NCBI GenBank assembly: GCA_020466095.1
Contig: CM035806.1
Span: 118,632,421 to 118,696,420, forward strand
Direction: 5' to 3'
Origin: Chlorops oryzae
Lineage: Eukaryota; Arthropoda; Insecta; Diptera; Chloropidae
Length of the DNA stretch: 64,000 nucleotides
The position numbers and the translations under genes are program-made. Below, piece by piece: positions 1-9,700 of this stretch; the first letter of the stretch is position 1; each line of letters begins with the position of its first letter. Below the pieces are notes generated by a model. That model saw nothing but the letters and a program-made list of their open reading frames with translations. It made no database searches and was not told the DNA's origin.

Positions 1-1107
1 CTCTTTAATATCCGTATCTGTTTTATGTTCAGCAAAATTCATCCTGAGAGCTTTACAAAGACCTGGCCAAGTAACGCGATCAACGGAACGCCTGTAGCGC
101 CAATACCAGTCGCGTGCTTCATTATTGAAAAGGCTATGCAAATGTTCACACAACAGATTGAAATTGCCATTCAGTGTATCGATCACTTGGCATTCGATTC
201 GGTAAATAAAACTTTCTAAAGACAATTTCAGCGTTCCATCAAATTTGACATACCAGTTGGAAACAATTTGAGCGATTTTACCAGCCTGAGTGACTGAGTT
301 TGAATTGCTTGGTCGATCGATATTTAAGCGATTAAAGTTGAAACTATTTGAGTGAGTAGAAAGGTTATGTATATCTTGCGGCCAATGAATATTTTGAGCA
401 TTATGCTCCTGAAAATTTAAGTTTTCCTGTTGCATTCTTGAATTTATTCTGTTAACGATAGAGCTTAACGAATTCTCGATACTATTCGAAACTAGTTGAG
501 TCACCCGAGCTTCTAAATTTTCAAACATCGTCGTTTGTCGTGCATTTAGAATGGCGCTGACTATATTTCGGACTCTACTCTCTTTGTTTTTTTGGTTAAC
601 AGGAGGGCTTGGAGGAGTGGCTTCCGGAACTACTTGAGGTGAATGAACAGATTGAGAAGCTTGAACAGATTGACCAGCTTGAAGAGCTTGAGCAGCCTGA
701 ATAGATTGAGCAGCTTGAGCAGCCTGAATAGATTGAGCAGCTTGAGCAGCCTGAATAGATTGAGCAGCTTGAGCAGCTTGAGAAGTTGATGGTTGCTCAC
801 TTGGAACTATTTGAATATTTGATGTGTTGGTTGACATTTGCGATCTTGTTTGAGGTCTTCCATTACTTGATTGTTTTATTCCTAACAGTTTGCTGTTGCA
901 GGGTGCTCTGCATATTGGACAAACAGAACTTCGTTTTAGCCAAGTTAATAGGCATTGCTTGTGAAAATTATGTAAACAAGAAGTGCTTAACCTTTCTTCG
1001 AACTCGTGCAACTGTTGTTGACAAATAGCACAAGAAGATGTTTTGTTGGTAGTTGAATTGCCACTACTATGGCGGACAGAAATTTTTGCTTTTAACGAAT
1101 TTTCTAT
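1..1107 (-). CDS. RING-H2/Gag ORF of a gypsy-like LTR retroelement, 3' end outside window
   Basis: One uninterrupted minus-strand frame of 369 codons runs from 1107 off the window edge. Residues 26-66 carry a RING-H2 pattern with exact spacing: C-x2-C-x14-C-x-H-x2-H-x2-C-x10-C-x2-C, ending in CPIC. Residues about 107-148 are a 9-residue tandem repeat rich in Gln and Ala (QAAQSI units). Residues about 250-369 look like a retroelement Gag/capsid: a KIAQIVSNW segment, a FIYRIEC segment, and a DWYWRY...W..L..AL segment as in the retrotransposon Gag family. RING-H2 domains are typically ubiquitin E3 ligase modules; a ligase role here is inference. No ATG precedes the RING: the codon after the upstream stop is ATA at 1105-1107, so the start may have mutated or lie in an upstream exon. 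The primer site and LTR end at 1731-1754 lie upstream on the same strand, supporting an LTR element. The lack of stops suggests recent or selected coding function. A domesticated gag gene is the alternative. Confidence 0.75.
   Translation of the reverse strand, partial: MENSLKAKISVRHSSGNSTTNKTSSCAICQQQLHEFEERLSTSCLHNFHKQCLLTWLKRSSVCPICRAPCNSKLLGIKQSSNGRPQTRSQMSTNTSNIQIVPSEQPSTSQAAQAAQSIQAAQAAQSIQAAQAAQSIQAAQALQAGQSVQASQSVHSPQVVPEATPPSPPVNQKNKESRVRNIVSAILNARQTTMFENLEARVTQLVSNSIENSLSSIVNRINSRMQQENLNFQEHNAQNIHWPQDIHNLSTHSNSFNFNRLNIDRPSNSNSVTQAGKIAQIVSNWYVKFDGTLKLSLESFIYRIECQVIDTLNGNFNLLCEHLHSLFNNEARDWYWRYRRSVDRVTWPGLCKALRMNFAEHKTDTDIKE
663..785 (-). repeat. 27-bp coding minisatellite in the RING-Gag ORF
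   Basis: A 27-bp unit (nine codons, QAAQSIQAA type) is repeated about four to five times, the central copies nearly identical. The unit is a multiple of three, so copy-number change keeps the frame. It forms a low-complexity linker between the RING finger and the Gag part. Confidence 0.85.
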
Positions 1108-1730
1108 TTAACCACAATGTAATAGTGAAAAAAAAATTTTCTTCGAAATCAATAATTGAATAATGTTAAGGTCTTACTTTCTAAAGATATTTTGTGCTTG
1201 TAATTTAGTAATGTTCTTCTTGTTGACACAACTTTGGCATATATACTGTTCAGAATTTAAATGGAAATAACAATGAATTGGATAGTAAGAAAACCATAAA
1301 CGGTACACAACCACGCAAAAATAGCGATAAGTTGACATTTCCAGAGTATGATCCTACAACCATTCAGATTAATCTATATAAATTTTGAAAAAACTATTTT
1401 TCTTCACAGTGAATTTATCTGAGTCGGTGAGTTAACAAAGCACGCAGCTGTAGTTATCCGATTTCCTTACACAGACAAAATTTCTTTTATTCAATTCTTC
1501 AATTTATCCTTTGGCTTCGTCGTACGGGACAGTCTCTGTAGCATGAAGCCGTAAGAGATTCTGCAATTCCAAATTGTAACCGCGAACCAACGATTCTTTA
1601 TGTTTTTAAAGTTTAAGTTTGAAAGTCTACTTGGTGAAAGCAACCCTCGAGACGCTTAATTGAGCCTTTTGGTCTTATTGGTATTTCAATGTAGGAACCT
1701 TTTCGTAAACAGAAATTGTTTATGTCTATT
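1108..1730 (-). other. untranslated leader of the RING-Gag element
   Basis: This stretch lies between the primer binding site and the Gag frame on the minus strand. It shows no long reading frame. It is the expected position of an LTR-element leader. A 3' splice site could exist just before 1105 (minus-strand AAATAG), which would explain the missing ATG, but I cannot prove one. Confidence 0.4.
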
Positions 1731-1751
1731 GGTCCCACGTGTTGGGCGCCA
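1731..1751 (-). other. primer binding site, tRNA-Lys-like
   Basis: On the minus strand the sequence TGGCGCCCAACACGTGGG begins two bases after an LTR-like end (…ATAACA). It resembles the complement of the 3' end of the fly tRNA-Lys(CTT), TGGCGCCCAACGTGGGG, with a 2-base AC insertion. TGG complements the CCA tail. Confidence 0.65.
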
Positions 1752-1753
1752 TC

Positions 1754-2120
1754 TGTTATGATTTCGTTTGCATTAAGTGAAGATACGCGGTTTTAGCAAA
1801 TTACTTTTGTATAACAATCCTAAGATACCCCGTGTGCACTCGCAGATCCGGCTGCTTCAGTCCTAGTGGGCTCTTGTGGTATCAATGGAATCGGTATTCT
1901 CGAGTTTACTAGCAAACTGATTCAATAACAAAAAAATTTGCACACGGATTTCTGTTCTTTCATTAAACGGTCTCGTGAAAGCTTTCGTTTTTTATATATC
2001 GAACCTATATGCACCAAAGCTGGCAGTAGAACTCATAGTAGCTGAATTTTATAGCTACTCCGTGCCCAACCCTTCCTTGACTCGTTAGATGATAGGTGGA
2101 GTCCCATTTGTAATTACAAA
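1754..2120 (-). repeat. 5' LTR (3' part) of the RING-Gag element
   Basis: Read on the minus strand, the LTR ends in ATAACA two bases before the primer site; on the plus strand this appears as TGTTATG from 1754. A TATATAAAA-type TATA box lies on the minus strand near 1990-2000. The outer LTR end cannot be fixed because no second LTR is in the window, so the right coordinate is a placeholder. Confidence 0.5.
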
Positions 2121-3075
2121 CACATATCTTTAGTTTTCAGACCTTATTTGAAATTCTATTTAAACATCTTCATAACACTTAGAAAACAAATTTACTTACA
2201 GAAATAAACAACTGTGCATACATATATAAAAGTTGAATGTTACTTATTTTTATTCTTACCTTCTTTACTTTAAGTAAGATATAAAGAACGGCTGATAAAA
2301 TCTCAAAGTCTTCATTTATTACTAACAAGAAACAAAAATCAAAACTAACGCAATAACATATGTTTGCGAGTTTGTTTTTTTTTTTTTGTTATTTACCTAC
2401 ATATATCCATATGTTCATTCGTAACAAAAAAAAGTAAAAGGAATTACAAATGAAATATTTAAGCGCCTCCTTACTTCAATCTCTTTTCGATTGTATTCGC
2501 TTAGGTATAATTCCGAAAATGCATAAGGCGATTTACCAACTCATATGTTATATGAAACAAAACGCAAAAATAATATATTCCCTTCTTTTTTTTTTTGTTT
2601 TTTCTTTAACTTTCTTGCTCTTTTTTTTTCTCTATTTTTTTTTTTGTTTTTTTTCTATTAGAGATTTCAGAAACTGATCTTCCAAATACACACGCAAAGG
2701 GGAAAAATGCAATTTAAAAACAAAATCACTTTCATTCGCTTCTTTTTCGTCGTTGTTGTTGGGTTTTTTTTTTTTTTGTGTTCACTTACGCATGCTGGTT
2801 GTATTCACTTGCTGAAGGCCTTCACAGGTGCGCCAGAGACAGCTTGCGGGTACAGCGTGTTGAAATGCGAAAAGCGCTAAAGTTGGGTTTTAAAAATTAA
2901 TAAGCATTTTTCTTCGGGTGTATTTGTTAAGACAGATAATTTAGACCATTTGATTTACCTCGACAGATACCACTTACGACAACTACGTTAGCTTAGACGA
3001 CTATACAAAAAAAAGAAGGTTTCCGGAGTCAAGAATCCTGCATCCAATTTTGGTGATGGTTAATAGATTTTAATT
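2121..3075. other. gene-free AT-rich and polypyrimidine sequence
   Basis: Long T tracts at 2380-2390, 2580-2650 and 2765-2780 dominate. The open frame near 2450-2677 is a low-complexity by-product of these tracts. The first part may still belong to the LTR before it. I see no other gene or clear repeat. Confidence 0.4.
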
Positions 3076-3080
3076 CCAAT
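3076..3080. other. 5-bp target duplication CCAAT of the BEL element (left)
   Basis: CCAAT directly precedes the 5' LTR and recurs directly after the 3' LTR at 11521-11525. A 5-bp duplication is usual for BEL/Pao integrases. Confidence 0.9.
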
Positions 3081-3769
3081 TGTTCATGCAGACGTCCGAT
3101 TGCAGTGCGTAGCACAGTTCCCCTCACTATACTAAAATGCAACCATCGTTTATCTGCAACAAGTTGCCAAAGAATTGCATATCATGCGTTGCTTCTGCGC
3201 CGAACATTTTGGATTCTTGTAGCGAACGTGAGTACGATAACATCAAGTGTCTTTTTCTCCGCGAATCTACTCAAATCAGTTACATATTTTTTTCTCCCGA
3301 AATTAAGTTATCTCCAAGTTCTTATTTAAACTTTAATTCCATTTAATTTCTCGTTCAACTTTAATTCAATTTAATTCCCTCTCCGGATCAGCAGAAAACG
3401 GCGGCGATCGCATTCAAACCAATCACACGTAAGAATTTCTCCCATAATTCTTTACAATTTCTCCAATAATTCTTTACAATTTCTCCCATAATCTTTACAA
3501 TAAAGAAACTCTATAGGGGTATTCACAAAGGCGTCGGAAAATAGGAAAGTCGAAAAATCGGAAAATTTTAACTGCTTAAAAAGTTGTGAAAGATACAAAA
3601 AAATATTTAAAAATTTTTAAGAAGCCGCATTTTTCCGATTTTCCGACTTTCCAACGTTTTTAACACGCCTTTGTGAATACCCCTTATATTTCTTCAAAAT
3701 TGTGTATTTTTTTCTCTTTATATTCTCGGCTATTCCCGACTTCCCGAAATACACTTCCTGAGCTATTTA
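3081..3769 (+). repeat. 5' LTR of the BEL element
   Basis: It starts TGTTCATGCA and ends AGCTATTTA. Removing the 170-bp MITE and its 3-bp duplication leaves 516 bp, matching the right LTR. A row of CTTTACAATTTCTCCCATAAT units precedes an AATAAAG-type polyadenylation signal near 3499-3505. Confidence 0.95.
3515..3684. mobile_element. 170-bp fold-back MITE inside the 5' LTR
   Basis: The insert starts AGGGGTATTCACAAAGGCGT and ends with the inverse complement. The arms continue inward (TCGGAAAAT…ATTTTCCGA), so most of it folds on itself. Comparison with the uninterrupted right LTR shows a TAT duplication (TATA if the ends are shifted by one base). A 3-bp duplication hints at the PIF/Harbinger group, but this is uncertain. 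No coding capacity. Confidence 0.9.
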
Positions 3770-3770
3770 T

Positions 3771-3788
3771 TGGTCCTTCGAGCCGGAT
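3771..3788 (+). other. primer binding site complementary to tRNA-Tyr
   Basis: TGGTCCTTCGAGCCGGAT lies one base after the 5' LTR. It matches the complement of the 3' end of fly tRNA-Tyr (…ATCCGGCTCGAAGGA plus CCA) over all 18 bases. Confidence 0.9.
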
Positions 3789-4407
3789 CTCCGGAAATTG
3801 AAATTTATATAAAATATTCGTCGCAACCCTATTTGCTGATTCTTTTTCTCACTGCAGGAATTGGAAACCTGTGTTGAGAGTTTGCATAGCCACATTGCAT
3901 TACAACATCATCTACAACAACAACAACACATCTCATCTCTTCTCATCACTCATTGTATATCCAGGTGCGTGCATTTCAATTAATTTTGTTGTTTTTTGGT
4001 ATTTCTCCCCCGTGAAGAGTAAAAGCTTAAATTAAAAATTTTGAAAAGTGCCGGTATAGGAATATATTAAATTCTCAGCGATTTTCACTCAAAACGGAAC
4101 ATTAGATTCCTTTGAGCGGTACTTTTCCGTTAACAAAAAAAAACCCGCGAAATTTCTATACATACATATACATATATTTATAACGTTAACAACGCACCTA
4201 AAGCCCGCCACTGGTCGTGTTCTATAAAAAAAAAAAAAAAAAGGACAAGTGCATTGACTTATAAAAAGAAATTTGAGTGAAAGTTTTCAAATCAGCCGGT
4301 GATTCGCACAGTGGGCAACTTTTTGTATTCGCTTGCACTAAATTCTTGCACTCTGTCTAATAGGAATTCAAATTTTTTTTTTCTCATTGTCAATTAAATA
4401 ATTTAAA
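3789..4407 (+). other. untranslated leader of the BEL element
   Basis: No long frame is present between the primer site and the gag ATG at 4408. It holds CAACAACAA and poly-A tracts and is the expected site of packaging signals; none can be named from sequence. Confidence 0.6.
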
Positions 4408-7400
4408 ATGTCGTTTACTACGTTGTGCACACAAATTACTGATTTCGTCGACGCTTTCGATGAACTTCCTAAAGCCGCTCACACTAATTTCACCATTGAA
4501 ATTCAGAAAAAGGAGCTTCAATCCTTATGGGATGCGCTCAAACGAGAATATCATTGCGCTCTGCAAAATTCCACAAGAAAGGGCAAAACCGATGAAGAAA
4601 TAAATGCCTTAAAGACTCAACATAAAGGCAGTTATGCTGCATATCTGAAGTGTGTTTCGGAGATGGAAGAGATTTCTTCGAAATCGTTGAACGTATCAGA
4701 CACAACCAATTTTCCTGGGTTTAACGTTCCTACTGACCATTTTGAACCGCAAGTAAAATTACCTCCGTGCGATACTATAATATTTGAAGGAGATTATCTC
4801 TCATGGCCGACTTTTCGAGATTTATTTACAGCGATTTATACTCAAATACTCGCTTGTCCCCTGTCGAGAAAATGTACCACTTGCTTCAAAAAACACGCGA
4901 ATGAAATTGTCAGGAAATGTCCCTTAACTCATGATGGCTTTGTTGTAGCATGGAAAAATTTAGTAGAACGATACGATAATCGACGTATACTAGTAAACAG
5001 TCAGCTTAAGGTTTTATTTAATCTCAAACCGGTGACAAGTGAGTCGAGTACAGCTCTTAAAACCTTACAACGGGAAATAAATAATTGTATCTCGACATTG
5101 GAAATGTATAAAATTGATGTTGAAAGCTGGGATGCTAGTTTTACATACTTATGTTCGTCCAAATTGCCAACTCTCAGTTTAGCTCTTTGGGAACAGACTC
5201 TCACTAACAAATCTGAAATCCCAAAATGGACAGATTTAGATGCGTTTCTCACAAATCGTTTTTATACGTTGGAATCCGTGTCAGATTTTCGTGAAAAATC
5301 AGACTCAGGCTCCAATTTTAAGTCTCAAGGTCCGTCTACTTCTAAAGGCCACCAATCGGAAACGCCTAAAACCAATCGAATTAATACATATCAAGCAAAA
5401 ACAGAAAGATCAGGTTGTTGCGTATGTTCATCTCGGGAGCACGCAACAAAAAATTGTGCTAAATTCTTAGCACTTAGCGTTCAGGAGCGGTTCAATAAAG
5501 TGAAACAGCAAAATTTGTGCATTAACTGTCTCGCCAATTCTCATGTTTTTAAAAATTGTACCAGTGCTCACAATTGTACGAAGTGCCATAAAAGGCATCA
5601 CACTCTGTTACATCGTGACAATATACTGTCACAAAATAATTCCTTTAATTCTTCTCGAAATGGATCTTTTTCTAGACAAGCACATCCTACGCAAGTAAGA
5701 ACGAATTCTCAAATCGAATCGGATGATGCTATTGCATCAACTAGTGCTGCGGCCGAAAATACTTTCACGGTTCAATCTCACGTGGCCATTTCTGCGCGTC
5801 AAGTGTTGCTCGGCACCGCTATGGTTCATATTTACCCTGCCAGAGCACTGATCGACCCTGGATCGGAAGGCACTTTCATTACTGAACGCCTTCAACAATT
5901 ATTAAAACTCCCAAAAAAACGAGTGAATGCACAAGTTTCAGGAATTAATCTAACTATTTCCGCTAAAACATTAAAATCAGTCAATTTTGTTTTAGGCCCT
6001 CTCAATAATTCGGAACTTAAAATTGAAGTTGCAGGCCTCGTGCTTCCATTTTTAACGGAGAATATTCCTACTTATTCTCTGGATATTAATAAAATCCAAA
6101 TGCCCTCTGATCTCAAACTCGCTGACAATCAATTCTGGAAAAGCAACGAAATTGATATTATTATTGGGGCGGATATTTATCCGTTAATTTTACTTAATGG
6201 TATTCGGAAAAATGCGTGTGGCTCTTTAATGGCACAAAATACAGTGTTTGGATGGATATTGTTGGGGCCTGTTATCTCAAAGGCGTCTAATAATATCCGA
6301 GTGTTTCTGTCTTCCATTAATGAACTTTCATTGGATAAACAAATGCGTCTATTTTGGGAAATTGAGGATCTTCCGAAAAAGAAATTTATAATTGAAGAAG
6401 AAAATGCATGTGAAAATCTGTGTGTCAACACCACTTCCCGTGCTGCTGATGGCCGTTATGTTGTTAAACTTCCTTTCAAAACTTTTCCGAACAGCATAGG
6501 GGCATCGAAAGAAATTGCTAACCGACAATTTTTGCGTAACGAACTTCGGTTAATGAAATCTCCCGAGTTGAAGACACAGTATGATAAGGTTATAATGGAA
6601 TATCTTGAATTAGGGCATATGGAAAAGGTCGCTATTCCTGATCAAATTCCTCACTATTATATGCCGCATCACGCAGTATTTAAGCCAGAAAGCACGACAA
6701 CAAAGGTTCGTGTCGTGTTCAATGCTTCATGCAAGTCGACCAACGGCAAAAGTCTTAACGACATTTTGCATGTAGGTCAATCCCTTCAGCAAGATCTCAC
6801 TATTTTAATTGTGAAATGGCGATTCTTCCGCTACGTTTTTAATGGCGATTTAGAAAAAATGTATCGTCAAATCCGAGTACATGACTCACACACTCCCTTT
6901 CAGCGGATTATTTTTCGTGAATCACCCTCAGATCCCTTAGAAGAGTTCGAACTGAAAACAGTTACTTTTGGAGTTAATTGTGCGCCTTATTTGGCAATTC
7001 GTGCTCTCATCCAATTGGCCAATGATGTTGAACATTCTCTTCCATTAGCTTCCAATATTTTGAAAAAAATGAAGTATGTCGATGATGCACTTGCAGGGGC
7101 ACATACTATAAAAGACACTCTCGAAGCTTTAGAACAACTTATTCAGGCGACCAATTCGGTTGGTTTCAATATGAGAAAATGGACATCGAATTGTAAAGAA
7201 GTTTTGAATTCACTCCCAGTGACAGATTTATTGAATGAAGATTTTCTAACAATCGAAGGCTGTAGCTCCACCAAAACTTTGGGCATCCATTGGAACGCTA
7301 ATTCCGATAGTTTTTTCTTCACAGTGTCTCCCTTTCCTGATCAATCTTCGTACACGAAACGAGAAGTTCTTTCCATGATCGCTAAATTTTTTGATCCCGC

Positions 7401-7479
7401 AGGATGGCTTTCACCTATCGTTATCGTTGCCAAAATGTTCATGCAACAGTTATGGTTAAAAAAAAATAGAATGGGATGA
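4408..7479 (+). CDS. BEL gag-protease-reverse transcriptase (first part of pol)
   Basis: A 1023-codon ORF encodes the N-terminal two thirds of a BEL/Pao polyprotein. In order: Gag with a DUF1759-like region (about residues 110-290, around the FEGDYLSWPTFRDLF segment); three zinc-knuckle-like Cys/His clusters (about 336-402); an aspartic protease of the DUF1758 type with LIDPGSEGTF near residue 482 and a second IIIGADIYP segment; reverse transcriptase (about 690-950) with the catalytic YVDD at 890-893; then the start of the Pao peptidase/linker region. The frame ends at a stop after an A9 run at 7457-7465. Downstream pol continues in the +1 frame, so one extra A explains the break. The ATG at 4408 is the first in frame and follows the leader. 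The product would form virus-like particles and copy element RNA in the cytoplasm. Confidence 0.93.
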   Translation: MSFTTLCTQITDFVDAFDELPKAAHTNFTIEIQKKELQSLWDALKREYHCALQNSTRKGKTDEEINALKTQHKGSYAAYLKCVSEMEEISSKSLNVSDTTNFPGFNVPTDHFEPQVKLPPCDTIIFEGDYLSWPTFRDLFTAIYTQILACPLSRKCTTCFKKHANEIVRKCPLTHDGFVVAWKNLVERYDNRRILVNSQLKVLFNLKPVTSESSTALKTLQREINNCISTLEMYKIDVESWDASFTYLCSSKLPTLSLALWEQTLTNKSEIPKWTDLDAFLTNRFYTLESVSDFREKSDSGSNFKSQGPSTSKGHQSETPKTNRINTYQAKTERSGCCVCSSREHATKNCAKFLALSVQERFNKVKQQNLCINCLANSHVFKNCTSAHNCTKCHKRHHTLLHRDNILSQNNSFNSSRNGSFSRQAHPTQVRTNSQIESDDAIASTSAAAENTFTVQSHVAISARQVLLGTAMVHIYPARALIDPGSEGTFITERLQQLLKLPKKRVNAQVSGINLTISAKTLKSVNFVLGPLNNSELKIEVAGLVLPFLTENIPTYSLDINKIQMPSDLKLADNQFWKSNEIDIIIGADIYPLILLNGIRKNACGSLMAQNTVFGWILLGPVISKASNNIRVFLSSINELSLDKQMRLFWEIEDLPKKKFIIEEENACENLCVNTTSRAADGRYVVKLPFKTFPNSIGASKEIANRQFLRNELRLMKSPELKTQYDKVIMEYLELGHMEKVAIPDQIPHYYMPHHAVFKPESTTTKVRVVFNASCKSTNGKSLNDILHVGQSLQQDLTILIVKWRFFRYVFNGDLEKMYRQIRVHDSHTPFQRIIFRESPSDPLEEFELKTVTFGVNCAPYLAIRALIQLANDVEHSLPLASNILKKMKYVDDALAGAHTIKDTLEALEQLIQATNSVGFNMRKWTSNCKEVLNSLPVTDLLNEDFLTIEGCSSTKTLGIHWNANSDSFFFTVSPFPDQSSYTKREVLSMIAKFFDPAGWLSPIVIVAKMFMQQLWLKKNRMG
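7457..7465 (+). other. A9 homopolymer frameshift in BEL pol
   Basis: Nine A residues sit exactly where the reading frame changes. Removing one A fuses the two pol frames with no other change. This is a likely replication, assembly or sequencing slip. A programmed shift is less likely, because a -1 slip here meets TAG at once. Confidence 0.85.
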
Positions 7480-9631
7480 GAAAATTCCTTCTGACCTTCT
7501 CATTATATGGAAAGATTTCATGAAAAGTCATAAATCTATTAATAAAATACGTATACCAAGATGGGTAAATTATTCACCAAATGCCGCTGTTCAATATCAT
7601 GCTTTTTGTGATGCCTCCGAAAAGGCATTCGGAGCATGTATATATATTCGTTCAGAAAATGGCCCATGTGCTACAACACATCTCATGTTTGCAAAGTCTC
7701 GGGTCGCTCCAGTCAAATCTGTTTCTCTCCCTCGATTAAAACTCTGTGGTGCAACTTTGTTATCCGAAATGATAGGAGCATTAGTCGAAGAATTAAAAGT
7801 AAATAAAAAATCTCTATTCTGTTGGACTGATTCCACAATTGTTCTCGCGTGGCTTCAAAAACCCCCGTGTGCATGGAATGCATTTGTAGCCAATCGAGTG
7901 TCAAAAATTTTAGAGACCACCAACCAAGAAAATTGGTTTCATGTTGACTCCCATGACAATCCTGCGGATATGATTAGCAGAGGGATGGACAGTCAAGTTC
8001 TCGTCCAAAATCAATTATGGTGGACAGGACCTTCATGGTTAAAATTGGAAGAAGACGCATGGCCAAAATTGAATTCCTCATCCACATTCGACACCAATTT
8101 AGAACAAAAGGCTATTAAAATTAATTATGCATTTTTTCACAACTTTGAAGACCCGATGGATAGATTTTCAAATTTCGCTCGTGCAGTACGTGTGCTTTCG
8201 TATGTTTTTCGTTTCACGAAACGTCGAAGTCAGGGTGCGGTTTCACACACGAAAAGCGTTACAAGTGCTGAAATTAAAACCACTCAAAGTTATTTAATTC
8301 AAATAGCACAGAAAGCTTATTTCGCGAGGGAATATTTTTTACTGTCGAAAAAACTTCCCGTTGATCCCAAAAGTAAACTTATTCCTTTAAATCCTTTTCT
8401 CGATACTGATGGAGTGCTCCGAGTGGGAAGTCGTTTATCACGTTCACTTTCCCTAGGATATAATGAAAAATTTCCTATTATTCTTCCATATTCTGCTCGA
8501 TTCACGCGTCTGTTTGTGATCTTTATTCATGAAATCAGTTTACATGGGGGAAATCAGCTCATGTTACGTTTGATACGTCAACAATTTTGGATTCCGAAGG
8601 CTAAAAACATGATTAGATCGATTATTAATACTTGTAAGGTATGCCTTGTCCATAAAAAGAAAGTGCAAAGCCAACTGATGGCTGCCTTGCCTCCAGATCG
8701 AGTAACTATTGCTAGACCGTTCACGTCAACTGGTATCGATTTCTGTGGTCCTTTTGATATAAAGAGCTACAGAGGTCGAGGATGCAGTATAACAAAAGGT
8801 TACGTTTCACTGTTCGTTTGTTTTGCTACTAAGGCAATACATCTTGAAACAGGTAGTGACCTCACGACGCCCATGTTTTTGGCAGCCTTTGCGCGATTTG
8901 TAGCCCGGCGAGGCTGTCCAGCGAAAATATTTTCAGACAATGGTACAAATTTTGTTGGCGCTTCTCGAGTATTAAAGAATGAGTTTAAGGAATTTCAAAA
9001 AGCTACGAAATCAAATGTTGAGCATAAATATTTGAGTCAAGCAGTTGAATGGAAATTTATTCCACCTGGAGCTCCTCACATGGGAGGACTTTGGGAAGCA
9101 GGGGTCAAATCCTTCAAATTTCATTTTCGACGCTTTGCAGGCAATTTTAAATACACGTTTGAAGAATTCAGCACGATTCTTCATCGAATTGAGGCATGCC
9201 TAAACTCTCGACCTTTAAGTCCTATCTCCGATGACCCCACAGATGTAGAACCGTTAACTCCAGGGCACTTCCTTATTGGAGGTCCACTTCTCTCTCTGCC
9301 AGACGCTGAAATTGAAAACAATCCCATGTCCATTGTAAATCGTTATCAGAAAATTAAAGCAATCTATCAGCATTTTTGTAAAAGATGGAAATCAGAATAT
9401 TTAAAAGAGTTACATAAACGCAACAAATGGAAATTTCCCCAAAAGGATATCTCGAGTAACGATTTAATCGTCATACAAGACGAAAATCTCCCCCCCAACG
9501 AATGGCGCTTAGGGAGAGTAGAAAGGGTACATTGCGGTTCTGACAATCGCGTAAGAGTGGTCAGCATCAAAACGGCTAAGGGCGTTATTAAACGACCTGT
9601 AGTTAAACTTGTTTTACTCCCGAATTTATGA
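7480..9631 (+). CDS. BEL RNase H-integrase (second part of pol, frameshifted)
   Basis: The frame is open from before 7480 and its first ATG is 7520, but the real protein is the continuation of the upstream ORF. RNase H begins with FCDASEKAFGA (about codon 30 from 7520) and CWTDSTIVLAWLQ (about 107-119). A zinc-binding integrase N-terminus follows (HGGNQLMLRLIRQQFW … CKVC). The integrase core has D near codon 407 (GIDFCGPFD), D near 471 (FSDNGTNF) and E near 524 (GGLWEAGVK). The C-terminus is a DUF5641-like domain (CKRWKSEYL … WRLGRVERV … RPVVKLVLLP). These residues are all present. The function is RNA removal during cDNA synthesis and insertion with 5-bp staggered cuts. The only defect seen is the +1 shift at the junction. 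Confidence 0.92.
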
Positions 9632-9700
9632 TTTTTTCAACAACATCATATTTTTTGTTTGTTTTTGTGCGTATTTTCCCTCTCACTTTTATACCGTAGC

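Noticed and set aside
2450..2677. 75-codon open frame near the BEL element
   Set aside because: It runs through T-rich low-complexity sequence and has no domain or conserved context.
3105..3346. Open frames in the 5' LTR, repeated at 10862-11169
   Set aside because: They recur only because the LTRs are duplicated; no known LTR-encoded protein is matched.
7457..7465. Programmed ribosomal frameshift in BEL pol
   Set aside because: Downstream pol needs a +1 shift; a -1 slip on the A run meets TAG at once, so a one-base insertion is simpler.
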